NCBI RefSeq assembly: GCF_900094735.1
Contig: NZ_FMBM01000002.1
Location: 1,550,001-1,614,000, forward strand
Direction: 5' to 3'
Length of the DNA: 64,000 nt
From: Saliniramus fredricksonii
GTDB lineage: Bacteria; Pseudomonadota; Alphaproteobacteria; Rhizobiales; Beijerinckiaceae
Part shown: one piece after another, positions 46,048 through 54,683 of the stretch
Layout of the letters: each line of letters begins with the position of its first letter
How positions within the stretch are numbered: the stretch's first letter is position 1
Notes under the pieces: model-generated
The model's database searches: none
What the model saw: the letters and a program-made list of their open reading frames with translations, nothing else
What the model was told of the DNA's origin: nothing
Made by a program: the position numbers and the translations under genes

Positions 46048-46902
46048 ATGTTTATGTCTTCGATGAATGAAAAACTAGCGTTTCCTTTGACCGTATCCAG
46101 CGGGTATCGGGAAAACGAAAATGAAGCTGTGTTCACGAAGCAATTCGGAAACTCAACGCTCAGCCAAGCGGGTCATATAGATCGTGCCGATTCGTCTGCA
46201 TCTTCGCCGCTGATTGCCCAGACGCATACCCGACCGGTCGCGGGACCGGATCTGGCCACCGACGAGCGCGGAATCATCGAAGGCGGGCCGATGGCGGCAA
46301 TTCGCTATGGTCTGGAACAAGCGCAGGGGTTCATGATTGGCGACCTTCATGGAGATACATACATCACGGAATTCCTCCAGACGAACATGCCACAATTCCG
46401 CAATGAAGGTGTCGGCGTCTTTTTCATCGAAATGATCAACTCAGCAGATCAGGATATCCTGAATCGATTCATGGAAACCGGCGACAGAAGCGAACTAATC
46501 GACTACCTGCACCCGGGCTGGGACAAGGGCCCTGGCTGGATCGATTCGGTTATCGACGTCATAGACGCAGCGCGCCAGCAGGGAATCGAGGTTGTTGGGA
46601 TCGATATCCCGTTCTCCGGCGATGACCGTCTCGAAACCTCGAACCCGCACTGGACACAGGTTATTCAAGGCCACATGAGCGAGCTCGCCGAGGACGAAAA
46701 ATACTTGGTGTTCGGTGGCCAAGCTCATGCAGGTGATTACCCCGGAAATACCGGCGTTGATGCGCGCTTGGGGATTATGTCCGGAAGCTTCCAGTCAAAC
46801 TATCATGCTTCGCTCCCTGACCGGAAAGTTCCCGCAGGTGAAGCCCAGGTCAATCCACGTGCGAACTCGTCTTCATTCGTTTTCGGCAGACCCACAGAGT
46901 GA
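46048..46902 (+). CDS. effector-like protein with ChaN/EreA-type (PMT C2-like) domain
   Basis: 284 residues. The first 70 are polar and probably disordered, with no signal peptide. The rest resembles the domain of the Pasteurella multocida toxin C2 region, ChaN and TIKI/erythromycin-esterase proteins: FMIGDLHGDTYITEFL (acidic-x-His motif), VGVFFIEMINSADQDILNRF (Glu), EVVGIDIPFSGDD (Asp), and a final His in YLVFGGQAHAGDYPG. Such domains occur in type III and other effectors, where the catalytic role is often unknown. TGAGGA at 46035-46040 precedes the ATG. The upstream region is very AT-rich, and the gene sits beside IS elements, both signs of acquisition. A hairpin follows the stop. Confidence 0.6.
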   Translation: MFMSSMNEKLAFPLTVSSGYRENENEAVFTKQFGNSTLSQAGHIDRADSSASSPLIAQTHTRPVAGPDLATDERGIIEGGPMAAIRYGLEQAQGFMIGDLHGDTYITEFLQTNMPQFRNEGVGVFFIEMINSADQDILNRFMETGDRSELIDYLHPGWDKGPGWIDSVIDVIDAARQQGIEVVGIDIPFSGDDRLETSNPHWTQVIQGHMSELAEDEKYLVFGGQAHAGDYPGNTGVDARLGIMSGSFQSNYHASLPDRKVPAGEAQVNPRANSSSFVFGRPTE

Positions 46903-46910
46903 TTCGGATC

Positions 46911-46947
46911 AAGTCAGCTGCTTCCAAAAGCGGCAAGCAGCTGACTT
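46911..46947 (+). terminator. Strong hairpin after the effector-like gene
   Basis: A perfect 13-bp stem (AAGTCAGCTGCTT with its complement) and 11-base loop, starting 9 bases after the stop codon. No T-run follows (GACTTACTTC), so it may be an inefficient terminator or an RNA-protecting hairpin. Confidence 0.45.
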
Positions 46948-47048
46948 GACTTACTTCAAGAAGAACCCGTTCAGAGTTGATTTCCGTTGCTTCTCATCTT
47001 GCGTAGACAGGTTTTGGACGTGTTTGGGTTATTGGGGCGTAACGGAAC

Positions 47049-48050
47049 TCAATCCGCCATGGTCAGCACGATCTTGCCGATATGCGCGCTCGAATCCATC
47101 CGCGCATGCGCCTTGGCGACATCTTCCAGCTTGAAGGTGGAATCGATGATCGGCTTGCAAGCGCCCTTTGCGAGCAGCGGCACGACCTTCTCGCGCAGGG
47201 AATGGGCGATCTCCGCCTTCTGCGCCACCGAGCGCGGGCGCAGCGTCGAGCCGGTATGGTGCAGACGCTTGACCATCAGGCGGCGGAAATCGACCTCCGC
47301 CTTGCCGCCCTTCAGGAAGGCGATCTGCACGATGCGGCCCTCGGTGGCGGCGGCGTCGTAATTGCGCCCGATATAATCCCCGCCCACCATGTCGATGATC
47401 AGGGGTACGCCCTTGCCATCTGTCGCTTCCTTCACCACCGCGACGAAATCCTCATCGCGATAATTGATCGCGCGATCGGCACCGAGCTTCACGCAGGCCT
47501 CGCATTTTTCCTGCGAGCCGGCCGTGACGAACACGGTCGCACCGAAAGCCTTGGCGAGCTGGATCGCCGTCGTGCCGATGCCCGATGACCCGCCATGGAT
47601 GAGCACGGTCTCGCCGGCCCGGAGGCCGCCGCGATCGAACATGTTGGTCCAGACGGTGAAATAGGTCTCGGGGATCGCCCCGGCCTCGACCATGGAGAGG
47701 CCTTCCGGCAAGGGGATCGCATTGTCCTGCGCCACCACCGCATAGTCCGCGTAACCGCCCGAAGCGACCAGCGCCATCACCCGGTCACCAGGCGAGAAAT
47801 CCGTCGCATCCTCGCCGCAGGCCACGACTTCGCCGGCGATTTCGAGCCCGAGAATATCGGAGGCGCCGGGGGGCGGCGGATAATTGCCCAGCCGCTGGAA
47901 AACGTCGGGGCGATTGATGCCGCCGGCATGCACGCGAACCAGGATTTCGCCCTGCCCGGGCTGCGGAACCGGGCGTTCGACCAGTTTCAGGACTTCGGGA
48001 CCGCCGCCGCCATCGGCGATGACGGCACGCATCGTTGCGGGATGTGTCAT
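47049..48050 (-). CDS. zinc-independent NAD(P)H quinone oxidoreductase (PIG3-like)
   Basis: 333 residues of the medium-chain dehydrogenase/reductase superfamily. N-terminal GroES-like domain (ILVRVHAGGINRPDVFQRLG, PGASDILGLEIAGEVV) and C-terminal Rossmann domain with VLIHGGSSGIGTTAIQLAKA for NADPH. Zinc ligands of alcohol dehydrogenases are absent, as expected of quinone reductases of the PIG3/TP53I3 type. It is divergent from a DUF1192 gene, a neighbourhood conserved in Hyphomicrobiales. Quinone reduction is the likely but unproven activity. Confidence 0.88.
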   Translation of the reverse strand: MTHPATMRAVIADGGGGPEVLKLVERPVPQPGQGEILVRVHAGGINRPDVFQRLGNYPPPPGASDILGLEIAGEVVACGEDATDFSPGDRVMALVASGGYADYAVVAQDNAIPLPEGLSMVEAGAIPETYFTVWTNMFDRGGLRAGETVLIHGGSSGIGTTAIQLAKAFGATVFVTAGSQEKCEACVKLGADRAINYRDEDFVAVVKEATDGKGVPLIIDMVGGDYIGRNYDAAATEGRIVQIAFLKGGKAEVDFRRLMVKRLHHTGSTLRPRSVAQKAEIAHSLREKVVPLLAKGACKPIIDSTFKLEDVAKAHARMDSSAHIGKIVLTMAD

Positions 48051-48198
48051 GGCTTTCTCCTCGTCTGATACCGGCTTTTCGTTCCGGCTCGCCCGGTTTC
48101 AGGTCGCTGATCGGGGGTCGCATGCCCCGACGGCATTGGCAAGCGCGGGTCATGTGGCTTACCCTGTGGGCAGAATACGACAAGCAGAGGAGATGGCC

Positions 48199-48405
48199 AT
48201 GGCATTCGATCCATTCGCGGATGAGACCGTGCGCCCCCAGGCGCAGGCCCGCAATCACGTCGTCGGCCAGGATCTTTCGACATTGTCGATCGAGGAGATC
48301 GACGAGCGAATTGCGGCTCTGCGGCAGGAGATCACCCGGCTGGAGCAGATGCGCGCACAAAAGCAGGCGTCAAAATCAGCAGCGGATGCCGTGTTCAAGG
48401 CATAA
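48199..48405 (+). CDS. DUF1192-family small protein
   Basis: 68 residues. The family's features are visible: AFDPFADETVRPQ at the N-terminus and LSTLSIEEIDERIAALRQEI followed by a basic coiled coil ending in KSAADAVFKA. Members are small, widespread in Alphaproteobacteria and of unknown function. AGAGGAG lies at 48185-48191; the ATG at 48199 has better spacing than the one at 48193. It lies between the quinone oxidoreductase and rcdA, as in relatives. Confidence 0.85.
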   Translation: MAFDPFADETVRPQAQARNHVVGQDLSTLSIEEIDERIAALRQEITRLEQMRAQKQASKSAADAVFKA

Positions 48406-48487
48406 GCTTGGCCGTGTGTCATTTTCACGCAATGAATCTCAATTGGAAACGCGGCGTTAACCAACCCTTAAGCTTTCCGGTTTATGA

Positions 48488-48589
48488 ATCAGACATTCCA
48501 GACTTCTGGATGTCGAGTGGCTCCTGTCCACTCTGTTTGACGCCTCCCTGTTGAGACTTCAGAGCCGCCTTTCCAGGCGGCTCTTTTTT
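48488..48589 (+). ncRNA. suhB/mmgR-type small RNA candidate
   Basis: Between DUF1192 and rcdA lies a run of three hairpins: CCAG/CTGG (48498-48509), GAGTGG/CCACTC (48515-48533) and a Rho-independent terminator with a 10-bp stem (48561-48584) and a T-run to 48589. Between the second and third is the single-stranded CGCCTCCCTGTTGAGACTT, resembling the CCTCC-type core of the alphaproteobacterial MmgR/suhB (alpha-r8) RNAs. An AT-rich promoter-like stretch lies at about 48450-48485. Identification is by motif and context from memory; the 5' end is a guess. Confidence 0.55.
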
Positions 48590-48735
48590 GATTCATCCAC
48601 AGCGTTAACCCTAACCCAATGTAAACAGCGCGCCCTCCCGCATTCGGCGTTAGTTTTGCCTCGTTCCGCATGAACCGCGTCCCAGCGTTTTCGTTTGGGA
48701 CAGGACACGACAATGCGCAATGCAGGAGGCGAGAC

Positions 48736-49260
48736 ATGAACGCGGACATCACTTTTCGGGAAGAAGGCGATCCGGTCGATTTCGGACGCAACTTCGTCGG
48801 TTCGGAGGCGTTCCGCGCTCTGTTCAGCGAAGGCATGGGACTCGTCGAGGAGACGGCGGCCTATCTCGACGGTGACGGGCGCGAGGAATCGCGGCTGCTG
48901 TCGCGCCAGGCATCGCTGACCTATGCCAGCGAGAGCATGCGGCTCACCACCCGTCTGATGCAGATTGCTTCGTGGCTGCTGGTCCAGCGCGCCGTGGCCG
49001 AGGGCGAGATCTCACCGGAACAGGCATTGCAGGAACAGACCCGGGTGCGCCTCACCAAGCCGGAACCGGCAAGCCCCGTCTTCGACACCGCCTCCCTGCC
49101 CCCGCGCCTGAAGGATCTGATCGGGCATTCCGTGCGCCTGCATGCGCGTATCCTGCACCTGGACAAGCTGATTTCGACGGATGAGCCCACGCGTCCGAAT
49201 AACGACAGCCCCGTCGCTGCGCAGCAATGGCTGATCCGCTCGGCTTTCGGTGCGAATTGA
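48736..49260 (+). CDS. rcdA: RcdA (DUF1465 family), ClpXP-linked cell-cycle protein
   Basis: 174 residues of the DUF1465 family. Marks are FVGSEAFRALFSEGMGLVEE, AAYLDGDGREESRLLSRQAS, and YASESMRLTTRLMQIASWLL followed by QRAVAEGEISPEQA. In Caulobacter crescentus RcdA helps ClpXP degrade CtrA at the cell pole together with CpdR and PopA. An AGGAGG ribosome-binding site at 48724-48729 fixes the start at 48736. ClpX and ClpP are encoded elsewhere in this window. The function is inferred from the family; not all members have been tested. Confidence 0.82.
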   Translation: MNADITFREEGDPVDFGRNFVGSEAFRALFSEGMGLVEETAAYLDGDGREESRLLSRQASLTYASESMRLTTRLMQIASWLLVQRAVAEGEISPEQALQEQTRVRLTKPEPASPVFDTASLPPRLKDLIGHSVRLHARILHLDKLISTDEPTRPNNDSPVAAQQWLIRSAFGAN

Positions 49261-49352
49261 GACCTGACGGCGCAGCCCGCAGGGAGACAGGATCGCAGCG
49301 CCCTTCGCAATGATGATCTTGCCTTGACGCCACACCGCGATATGTCGCGGTG

Positions 49353-50072
49353 ATGGCTGAACCAAATCACCACCTCACCTCCTTTCCCGATGACGGTATC
49401 GCCGTCGTTGCCGGCGCAACCGGCGGCATCGGCGCCGCCTTCGTGCGCGCGCTCGAAGCCTCCGGACACTTCAGCCGGGTGGTCGCCGCCGCGCGCAGCA
49501 ACGATGCCGCATTGGATCTGCTCGATCCTGCCGCCATCGCCGATTTCGCCAGCGGCCTTGAGGGCGCGCGCATCCGTCTCGTCATCGACGCGACGGGGTT
49601 TCTGCATGACAATGAACGCATGCCGGAAAAGTCGTGGCGCGATCTCGATGCCGGTCACATGGCCTATTCCTACGCCGTGAACGCCATCGGCCCGGCACTG
49701 CTGATGCAGCATCTGTTGCCGCTCCTGCCGCGCGAGGGCAAGGCGGCCTTCGTCACGCTCTCCGCTCGCGTCGGCTCCATCGGCGATAACCGCATCGGCG
49801 GGTGGTATTCCTACCGCGCCTCGAAAGCGGCGCTCAACCAGATCATGCGCTGCGCTTCCATCGAACTGGGCCGGCGCTGGCGCGAAGCTGTTTGCGTCGC
49901 CATGCATCCGGGCACCGTGCATTCCCCGCTGACCCAACCCTTCGCCAAGAGCGGCCTGAACGTGCGCGAGCCGGATGTCGCAGTCGGCGAGATGCTGGCC
50001 GTGATCGACGGGCTCACCAGTGAGGAAAGCGGCGGCTTCTTTGATTATCGCGGCGAGCGCCTGCCCTGGTAG
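49353..50072 (+). CDS. short-chain dehydrogenase/reductase
   Basis: 239 residues. The cofactor motif VVAGATGGIGAAF (about residues 19-31), the NAG/AG-type segment VIDATGFLH and the catalytic tyrosine and lysine in YSYRASKAALNQ, with Ser in FVTLSARVGS, show an SDR. The sequence is like the C-factor/CsgA group. The ATG at 49353 overlaps a GTG just before it; either could be used. The substrate cannot be predicted. A DUF4864 gene follows on the same strand after 56 bases. Confidence 0.88.
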   Translation: MAEPNHHLTSFPDDGIAVVAGATGGIGAAFVRALEASGHFSRVVAAARSNDAALDLLDPAAIADFASGLEGARIRLVIDATGFLHDNERMPEKSWRDLDAGHMAYSYAVNAIGPALLMQHLLPLLPREGKAAFVTLSARVGSIGDNRIGGWYSYRASKAALNQIMRCASIELGRRWREAVCVAMHPGTVHSPLTQPFAKSGLNVREPDVAVGEMLAVIDGLTSEESGGFFDYRGERLPW

Positions 50073-50128
50073 CCTGATCGCCGTTATGAGCGCGCCACCT
50101 GCGCGGCATGACGCAAGAGGAGACGACG

Positions 50129-50560
50129 ATGCGGCAACTTGCAAAAATCCTCGCGGCTCTGGTTTTGCTGTCGGGACTGACTTCGACCCCTGCAGTTCTC
50201 GCTCAGGAAGGCGGGGAGGACGCGGCCATCCGCGACGTCATTACGCGCCAGCTCGATGCCTTCCTCGCCGACGACGCCACGCGCGCCTACAGCTTCGCAG
50301 CGCCGGGAATTCAGCGCCTGTTTCCGGGCGAAGAGCGTTTCATGGGTATGGTGCGCCAGGGTTATCCGCCGGTCTATCGCCCGCGCAGCCGGGATTTCGG
50401 CGCCTTGCGCCAGACCCCGCAGGGGCCGGTACAGGAAGTCACGCTGATCGATGCGAACGGGCAGTCCTGGCTAGCTTTGTATACAATGGAACAGCAACCG
50501 GATGGCAGCTGGAAGATTGCCGGCGTGCGTCTCGTGCGCGAGGACGCGGTGGCGGCGTAG
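50129..50560 (+). CDS. exported DUF4864-family protein
   Basis: 143 residues. A signal peptide (MRQLAKILAALVLLSGLTST, cleavage after VLAQ near residue 25) is followed by one compact domain: AIRDVITRQLDAFLADDATR, FRAP-like AYSFAAPGIQRLF, GMVRQGYPPVYRPRSRDFGA and DGSWKIAGVRLV. This is the pattern of the DUF4864 family, periplasmic proteins of SnoaL-like fold with unknown role. GAGGAGA at 50117-50123 supports the ATG at 50129 over one at 50108. Confidence 0.82.
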   Translation: MRQLAKILAALVLLSGLTSTPAVLAQEGGEDAAIRDVITRQLDAFLADDATRAYSFAAPGIQRLFPGEERFMGMVRQGYPPVYRPRSRDFGALRQTPQGPVQEVTLIDANGQSWLALYTMEQQPDGSWKIAGVRLVREDAVAA

Positions 50561-50565
50561 CGGCT

Positions 50566-50829
50566 TCAGACGAATCCTGCATCCGCATGCTGCGCAGAGA
50601 TCGTTGCATCTGCATCTATCCAGAGCCGGGTTTCAAGCCCGCCATCGCGCGCTCCCGACAGCCACCAGTAATCCGGACCTGCGCAGAAACCATAATGCGG
50701 TGCGGCATCCAGCCGTTCGAGCACGAAACGCACGGCGCCTTCGCGACGCGTGAAGCGGGCATCGAAACAGCCGCTTTCGAGAATCCGCCCCTCGCGGTTC
50801 AGCAGGCACCAGTGCACGAAAAACGCCAT
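50566..50829 (-). CDS. unrecognised 87-residue protein
   Basis: A frame reading MAFFVHWCLLNREGRILESG to its stop at 50566, rich in aromatic residues (YGFCAGPDYWWLSGARDGGL). GTGGAG lies about 11 bases before the ATG. The composition is not that of a shadow frame. No signal peptide or membrane segment; no family recognised. It is convergent with the DUF4864 gene, with 5 bases between stops. Confidence 0.5.
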   Translation of the reverse strand: MAFFVHWCLLNREGRILESGCFDARFTRREGAVRFVLERLDAAPHYGFCAGPDYWWLSGARDGGLETRLWIDADATISAQHADAGFV

Positions 50830-50962
50830 CGCTCGTACTCCACCCTAAGCTCGGCCTGTTGAGTACAATTTGAGACAGATTGTGTCCATCTCATTTGCGC
50901 CCCACGCTTACCGAAGCATTTAACCAATTCACGCCGTGGCTCGACAAGCCAGACGATAGTGC

Positions 50963-52300
50963 ATGAACGCACAGGCCCCTTCCCCCAAGCTTCCCCTTGC
51001 GAGCAGCTTAAACGCGCCCGAACCTGCGCCGCATACGATCAGCACAGGGGCCGTCGACATGCAGAATCTCACCATCGATCCACAGCGCCTGTGGGATACG
51101 CTGATGGAGACGGCGCAGATTGGTGGAACGCCGAAGGGAGGCATCTGCCGGGTTACCCTGACCGATCTCGACCGCCAGATCCGTGACTGGTTTCGCGTGG
51201 AATGCGAGGCTCTCGGCTGCAGCGTCGGCATCGACACGATGGGCAACATGTTCGCCGTGCGCCCGGGAAAGCGCGACGACATCGCCCCGATCGCCATGGG
51301 CAGCCATCTCGACACCCAGCCCACCGGCGGCAAGTTCGACGGCGTGCTCGGTGTGCTCGCCGGCCTCGAAGTGATGCGCACGCTGCATGATCTCGGCTAC
51401 GAGACCAACGCGCCGATCATGCTCGTCAACTGGACAAACGAGGAAGGCGCACGCTTTGCGCCCTCCATGCTCGGCGCCGGCGTGCATGCGGGGCTCTATG
51501 CGCCCGACATGGCCGAGGCGATCACCGATCGTGACGGTGTGAGCCTGCGCGAGGCACTCGAAGGGATCGGCTATCGCGGCGACGTGCCCGTCGGCCAGAC
51601 ACGGTTCTCGGCCATGTTCGAACTGCATATCGAGCAAGGTCCGATCCTGGAGGCAGAGGGCAAGAGCATCGGTATCGTTACCGGCGTCCAGGGCATGCGC
51701 TGGTACGACATCACCCTCACGGGCCGCGAATCCCATACCGGCACCACGCCGATGAAGCTGCGCCGCAACGCGCTTCTCGGCGCGGCCCGCCTCATTGAGC
51801 ACGTCGATGCCATCGCCCATGCGCATGCGCCGCATGCGGTGGGCACGGTCGGCATGGTCGAGGTGCGCCCGAATTCCCGCAACGTCATCCCCGGCGAGGT
51901 CTTTCTCACGGTCGATTTCCGGCATCCCGAAACAGCCGTTCTGGAGGCGATGGAAACCGCGCTTCATCAGGCGATCGACGCCGTCGCGGGCGAAATCGGC
52001 CTCGCAGCCGAACACCGCCGCGTCACCGACAACCCGCCCGTGGTCTTCGATACCGATTGCATCGAGGCGGTGCGGCGTGGCACGCAGCAGGCGGGATACG
52101 AGAGCCGCGAGATGCTTTCCGGCGCCGGCCACGATGCCACCTATACCGCCGCGATCGCGCCGACGGCGATGATCTTCGTGCCTTGCGAGAACGGGCTGAG
52201 CCACAACGAGGCGGAGAACGCGACCTTCGCCGATTGCGGCGCCGGCGCGCAGGTTCTGCTCAACGCGGTGCTGGATTACGATACCCGTTTCGCACCCTGA
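50963..52300 (+). CDS. M20-family Zn-dependent amidase: N-carbamoyl-L-amino acid hydrolase / allantoate amidohydrolase type
   Basis: 445 residues. Hydrolyses N-carbamoyl amino acids, ureidopropionate or allantoate. Metal site marks: MGSHLDTQPTGGKFDGVLG (His and Asp), WTNEEGARFAPSMLGAG (Glu pair), ELHIEQGPILEAEG (His), and the C-terminal SGAGHDATYTA (His). The lid domain contains GRESHTGTTPM and VRPNSRNVIPGE, typical of the hydantoinase/carbamoylase family. The exact substrate is not readable. The ATG at 50963 may be preceded by a shorter true start at 51059 (MQNLTIDPQRLW), which fits relatives better. Convergent with the ynj-type ABC operon. Confidence 0.85.
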   Translation: MNAQAPSPKLPLASSLNAPEPAPHTISTGAVDMQNLTIDPQRLWDTLMETAQIGGTPKGGICRVTLTDLDRQIRDWFRVECEALGCSVGIDTMGNMFAVRPGKRDDIAPIAMGSHLDTQPTGGKFDGVLGVLAGLEVMRTLHDLGYETNAPIMLVNWTNEEGARFAPSMLGAGVHAGLYAPDMAEAITDRDGVSLREALEGIGYRGDVPVGQTRFSAMFELHIEQGPILEAEGKSIGIVTGVQGMRWYDITLTGRESHTGTTPMKLRRNALLGAARLIEHVDAIAHAHAPHAVGTVGMVEVRPNSRNVIPGEVFLTVDFRHPETAVLEAMETALHQAIDAVAGEIGLAAEHRRVTDNPPVVFDTDCIEAVRRGTQQAGYESREMLSGAGHDATYTAAIAPTAMIFVPCENGLSHNEAENATFADCGAGAQVLLNAVLDYDTRFAP

Positions 52301-52313
52301 GGCGACACACCTC

Positions 52314-53009
52314 TCACACCACGAGCGTCACCACCGGCCCGCCGGCGGCATCGGCATCCTCGTGATCATGCGTCACGAGCAGCGTCGGCAGGCCGATCGC
52401 GCGGGCATGGCTGAAGACGAAGTCGCGGATCTCCTTGCGCAGGGGCCGATCCAGCTTGCTGAACGGCTCGTCGAGCAAAAGCGCGCGCGGCGATGCCAGC
52501 AGAGTGCGCATCAAGGCCGCGCGGGCGCGCTGGCCGCCCGAGAGCGTCGCCGGATCGCGCTCGTAGAAGCCGCCGAGCCCCGCCTGCGCCAGCGCCTCCT
52601 CCACCCGCTCCCGCCGCGCCCGCCTTCCCCCGACGCCGGCATCGAGGCCGAAGGCGAGATTGGCGCCGACGCTCAGATGCGGGAAGAGCAGGTCATCCTG
52701 GAAAAGGATCCCCAGCCGCCGCTGCTGCACGGGCAGCGCGGTGATCCTTGCGCCATCGAGCAGCACGTCGCCGCGCGCCGTGAAGGCCTTGTCGAGAAAA
52801 CCGGCCACATAGGCGAGCAGCGTCGATTTTCCCGACCCGCTCGGCCCCATCACGGTCACCACGTCGCCCGGCGGAACGGTGAGGTCGAGCCCGTCCAGCA
52901 GCGCCGCGTCGTCGATGCTGATGGAAATGTCGCGCAGAACGAGCCCCGCCGCAGAACCGTCCTCACCCGCTGGTTTGGCCTGCCTCGTCACAACGGCTCC
53001 ATCCATCAT
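52314..53009 (-). CDS. ynjD: ABC transporter ATP-binding protein, YnjD-like
   Basis: 231 residues. Walker A is GPSGSGKSTLLAYVAG (about residue 47), the Q-loop is LFQDDLLFPHLSVG, the signature is ATLSGGQRARAALMRTLL, and Walker B is RALLLDEPFSKLD with the switch His in LLVTHDHEDAD. The ATG at 53009 overlaps the permease stop as ATGA, so the two are coupled. Together with the two genes upstream it makes a YnjBCD-type importer, related to thiamine and putrescine/iron-type systems. Substrate unknown. Confidence 0.88.
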   Translation of the reverse strand: MMDGAVVTRQAKPAGEDGSAAGLVLRDISISIDDAALLDGLDLTVPPGDVVTVMGPSGSGKSTLLAYVAGFLDKAFTARGDVLLDGARITALPVQQRRLGILFQDDLLFPHLSVGANLAFGLDAGVGGRRARRERVEEALAQAGLGGFYERDPATLSGGQRARAALMRTLLASPRALLLDEPFSKLDRPLRKEIRDFVFSHARAIGLPTLLVTHDHEDADAAGGPVVTLVV

Positions 53010-54679
53010 GCCAGTCCCTTGCGGTTGCGGTAGATCAGCGCCGGCAGGGCCAGCGCGATCGCGTAGACGGCGAGCGGCAGCAGCGCCTGGATGAACGCAT
53101 AGACGCCGATCACCCGCCTGTCGCCGCCGCTCGACAGCGTCACCGCCTCGGTGGTCAGGGTGGCGATGCGCCCGGCGCCAGCGAACAATGTGGGAAGATA
53201 GAGCGCAATGCTCACGGCGAAACCGATGGCGCACGCAATCGCCAGCGGTCGCGCCAGCATCGGCAGCTTCACGCTGAAGAAGATCCGCAGCGGAGACGCC
53301 CCCAGAGCCGCCGCGCTGCGCGCATAACGCGGATCGAGCGTGCGGAACGGATCGGCGAGCGAGAGAAAGACATAGGGCATCACGAAGATGAGATGCGCCC
53401 AGATCACCGCGAACAGCGTCGCATCAAGGGAGAAATGCACCAGCAACATCTGGGCCCCGAAGAGAAAGCCGATCTGCGGCACGAGCAGCGGGAGATAGAG
53501 AGCCCACAAGGCTCCCTGCCCCACCGTCAATCCGCGCCGCTGCTCGTTCTCGAGGCAAGCCAGCGCCAGAACCATCGCCACCAGCGTCGCAGCGGCGGCG
53601 ATCACCGCCGTAACTCCGGCCAGGGCCGCGACGTTACCCGCATGCTGCTCCCAGATGCGAAGCGACCAGCTCTGCGGCAGAAAATCCGGATAGCGCCAGC
53701 GATGCGCGAAGGACCATGCCGCGATGGCCACGAGCGTCGCCAGCGCCAGAACGCCGGCCGCCCAGCCGATCAGCGCCGCGCCACGCCAGAACGGCTCACC
53801 GGCGCCACGCCGGACACCGCGCGCCAGCCAGGCGCGATGGATTGCACCGACGGGGATCTCCATCAGCCGCCACAGGCCGATCCCGGCGACGACGATGGCG
53901 AATTGCAGCGTTGCGGCGGCAGAAGCCGGGTAATACATGCCCAGATCATAGCCGGCGAACCAGCGCGCCGCCACCACCGAGAGCGGCGGCGGATTGCCGG
54001 GTCCGAGGATCAGCGCCATCTCGACATTGGCCAGCGAGAAGGCGAGCACGGCATAGATCGGAAGACGGATCTGGCGGTAGATCTGCGGCATGATCACCGC
54101 GACGAAACCCCGCGCCGGCCCGTATCCCAGTGCCGCAGCCGCCTGCAGCATCGGGCGCAGCGCCACCTGCGTGCTCGCGGCGATGATCATCAGGATGAGA
54201 TAGACCGTCTCCTTCAGGACGAGCCCGGCAATCAGGCTCAGCCCATAGGCATCGTTCACCGTGGCGATGCCGGGCGGGCGCTCCCAGCCGGTGGCCCAGG
54301 GCGAGAAGCCGCGCGCGATCAGACCGCTCGGCGCCACCAGAAAGGCGAAGCCGATGGCGATGGCGACATGCGGCGTCGCCAGAAGCGGTGGCAGCGCCGC
54401 GCGCAGGATTTCGAAGGCGCGCGTGCCCACGCTGGTGGCACACAGCGCGATCGCGAGGATCAGCGAGATGAGGCTTGCACCGAAGCCCACGGAGATCGTC
54501 AGCCACAGCGCCGAGCGAAAACCTGCATAGGCGAAGAGCTCGCGCCAGGGATCGAGCGAGAAATCGCGCGTACCCAGCACCGGCAGATAGCCGAAGGCCG
54601 GCAAGAGCGTCCAGAGCAGCCCCGCGCCGATCGGCGCGAGCAGGATCAGCAGGGTCAGGACCGGCGCGAGACGCAGCAT
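53006..54679 (-). CDS. ynjC: ABC transporter permease with two fused domains, YnjC-like
   Basis: 557 residues with about twelve hydrophobic segments. Two binding-protein-dependent permease domains lie in tandem, each with an EAA-type loop (LQAAAALGYGPARGFVAVIM in the first half, RSAAALGASPLRIFFSVKLP in the second). This fused arrangement is that of YnjC, ThiP and FbpB. It begins 4 bases after the stop of the substrate-binding gene and overlaps the ATPase gene by 4 bases. Inner membrane. Confidence 0.9.
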   Translation of the reverse strand: MLRLAPVLTLLILLAPIGAGLLWTLLPAFGYLPVLGTRDFSLDPWRELFAYAGFRSALWLTISVGFGASLISLILAIALCATSVGTRAFEILRAALPPLLATPHVAIAIGFAFLVAPSGLIARGFSPWATGWERPPGIATVNDAYGLSLIAGLVLKETVYLILMIIAASTQVALRPMLQAAAALGYGPARGFVAVIMPQIYRQIRLPIYAVLAFSLANVEMALILGPGNPPPLSVVAARWFAGYDLGMYYPASAAATLQFAIVVAGIGLWRLMEIPVGAIHRAWLARGVRRGAGEPFWRGAALIGWAAGVLALATLVAIAAWSFAHRWRYPDFLPQSWSLRIWEQHAGNVAALAGVTAVIAAAATLVAMVLALACLENEQRRGLTVGQGALWALYLPLLVPQIGFLFGAQMLLVHFSLDATLFAVIWAHLIFVMPYVFLSLADPFRTLDPRYARSAAALGASPLRIFFSVKLPMLARPLAIACAIGFAVSIALYLPTLFAGAGRIATLTTEAVTLSSGGDRRVIGVYAFIQALLPLAVYAIALALPALIYRNRKGLA

Positions 54680-54683
54680 CGGA

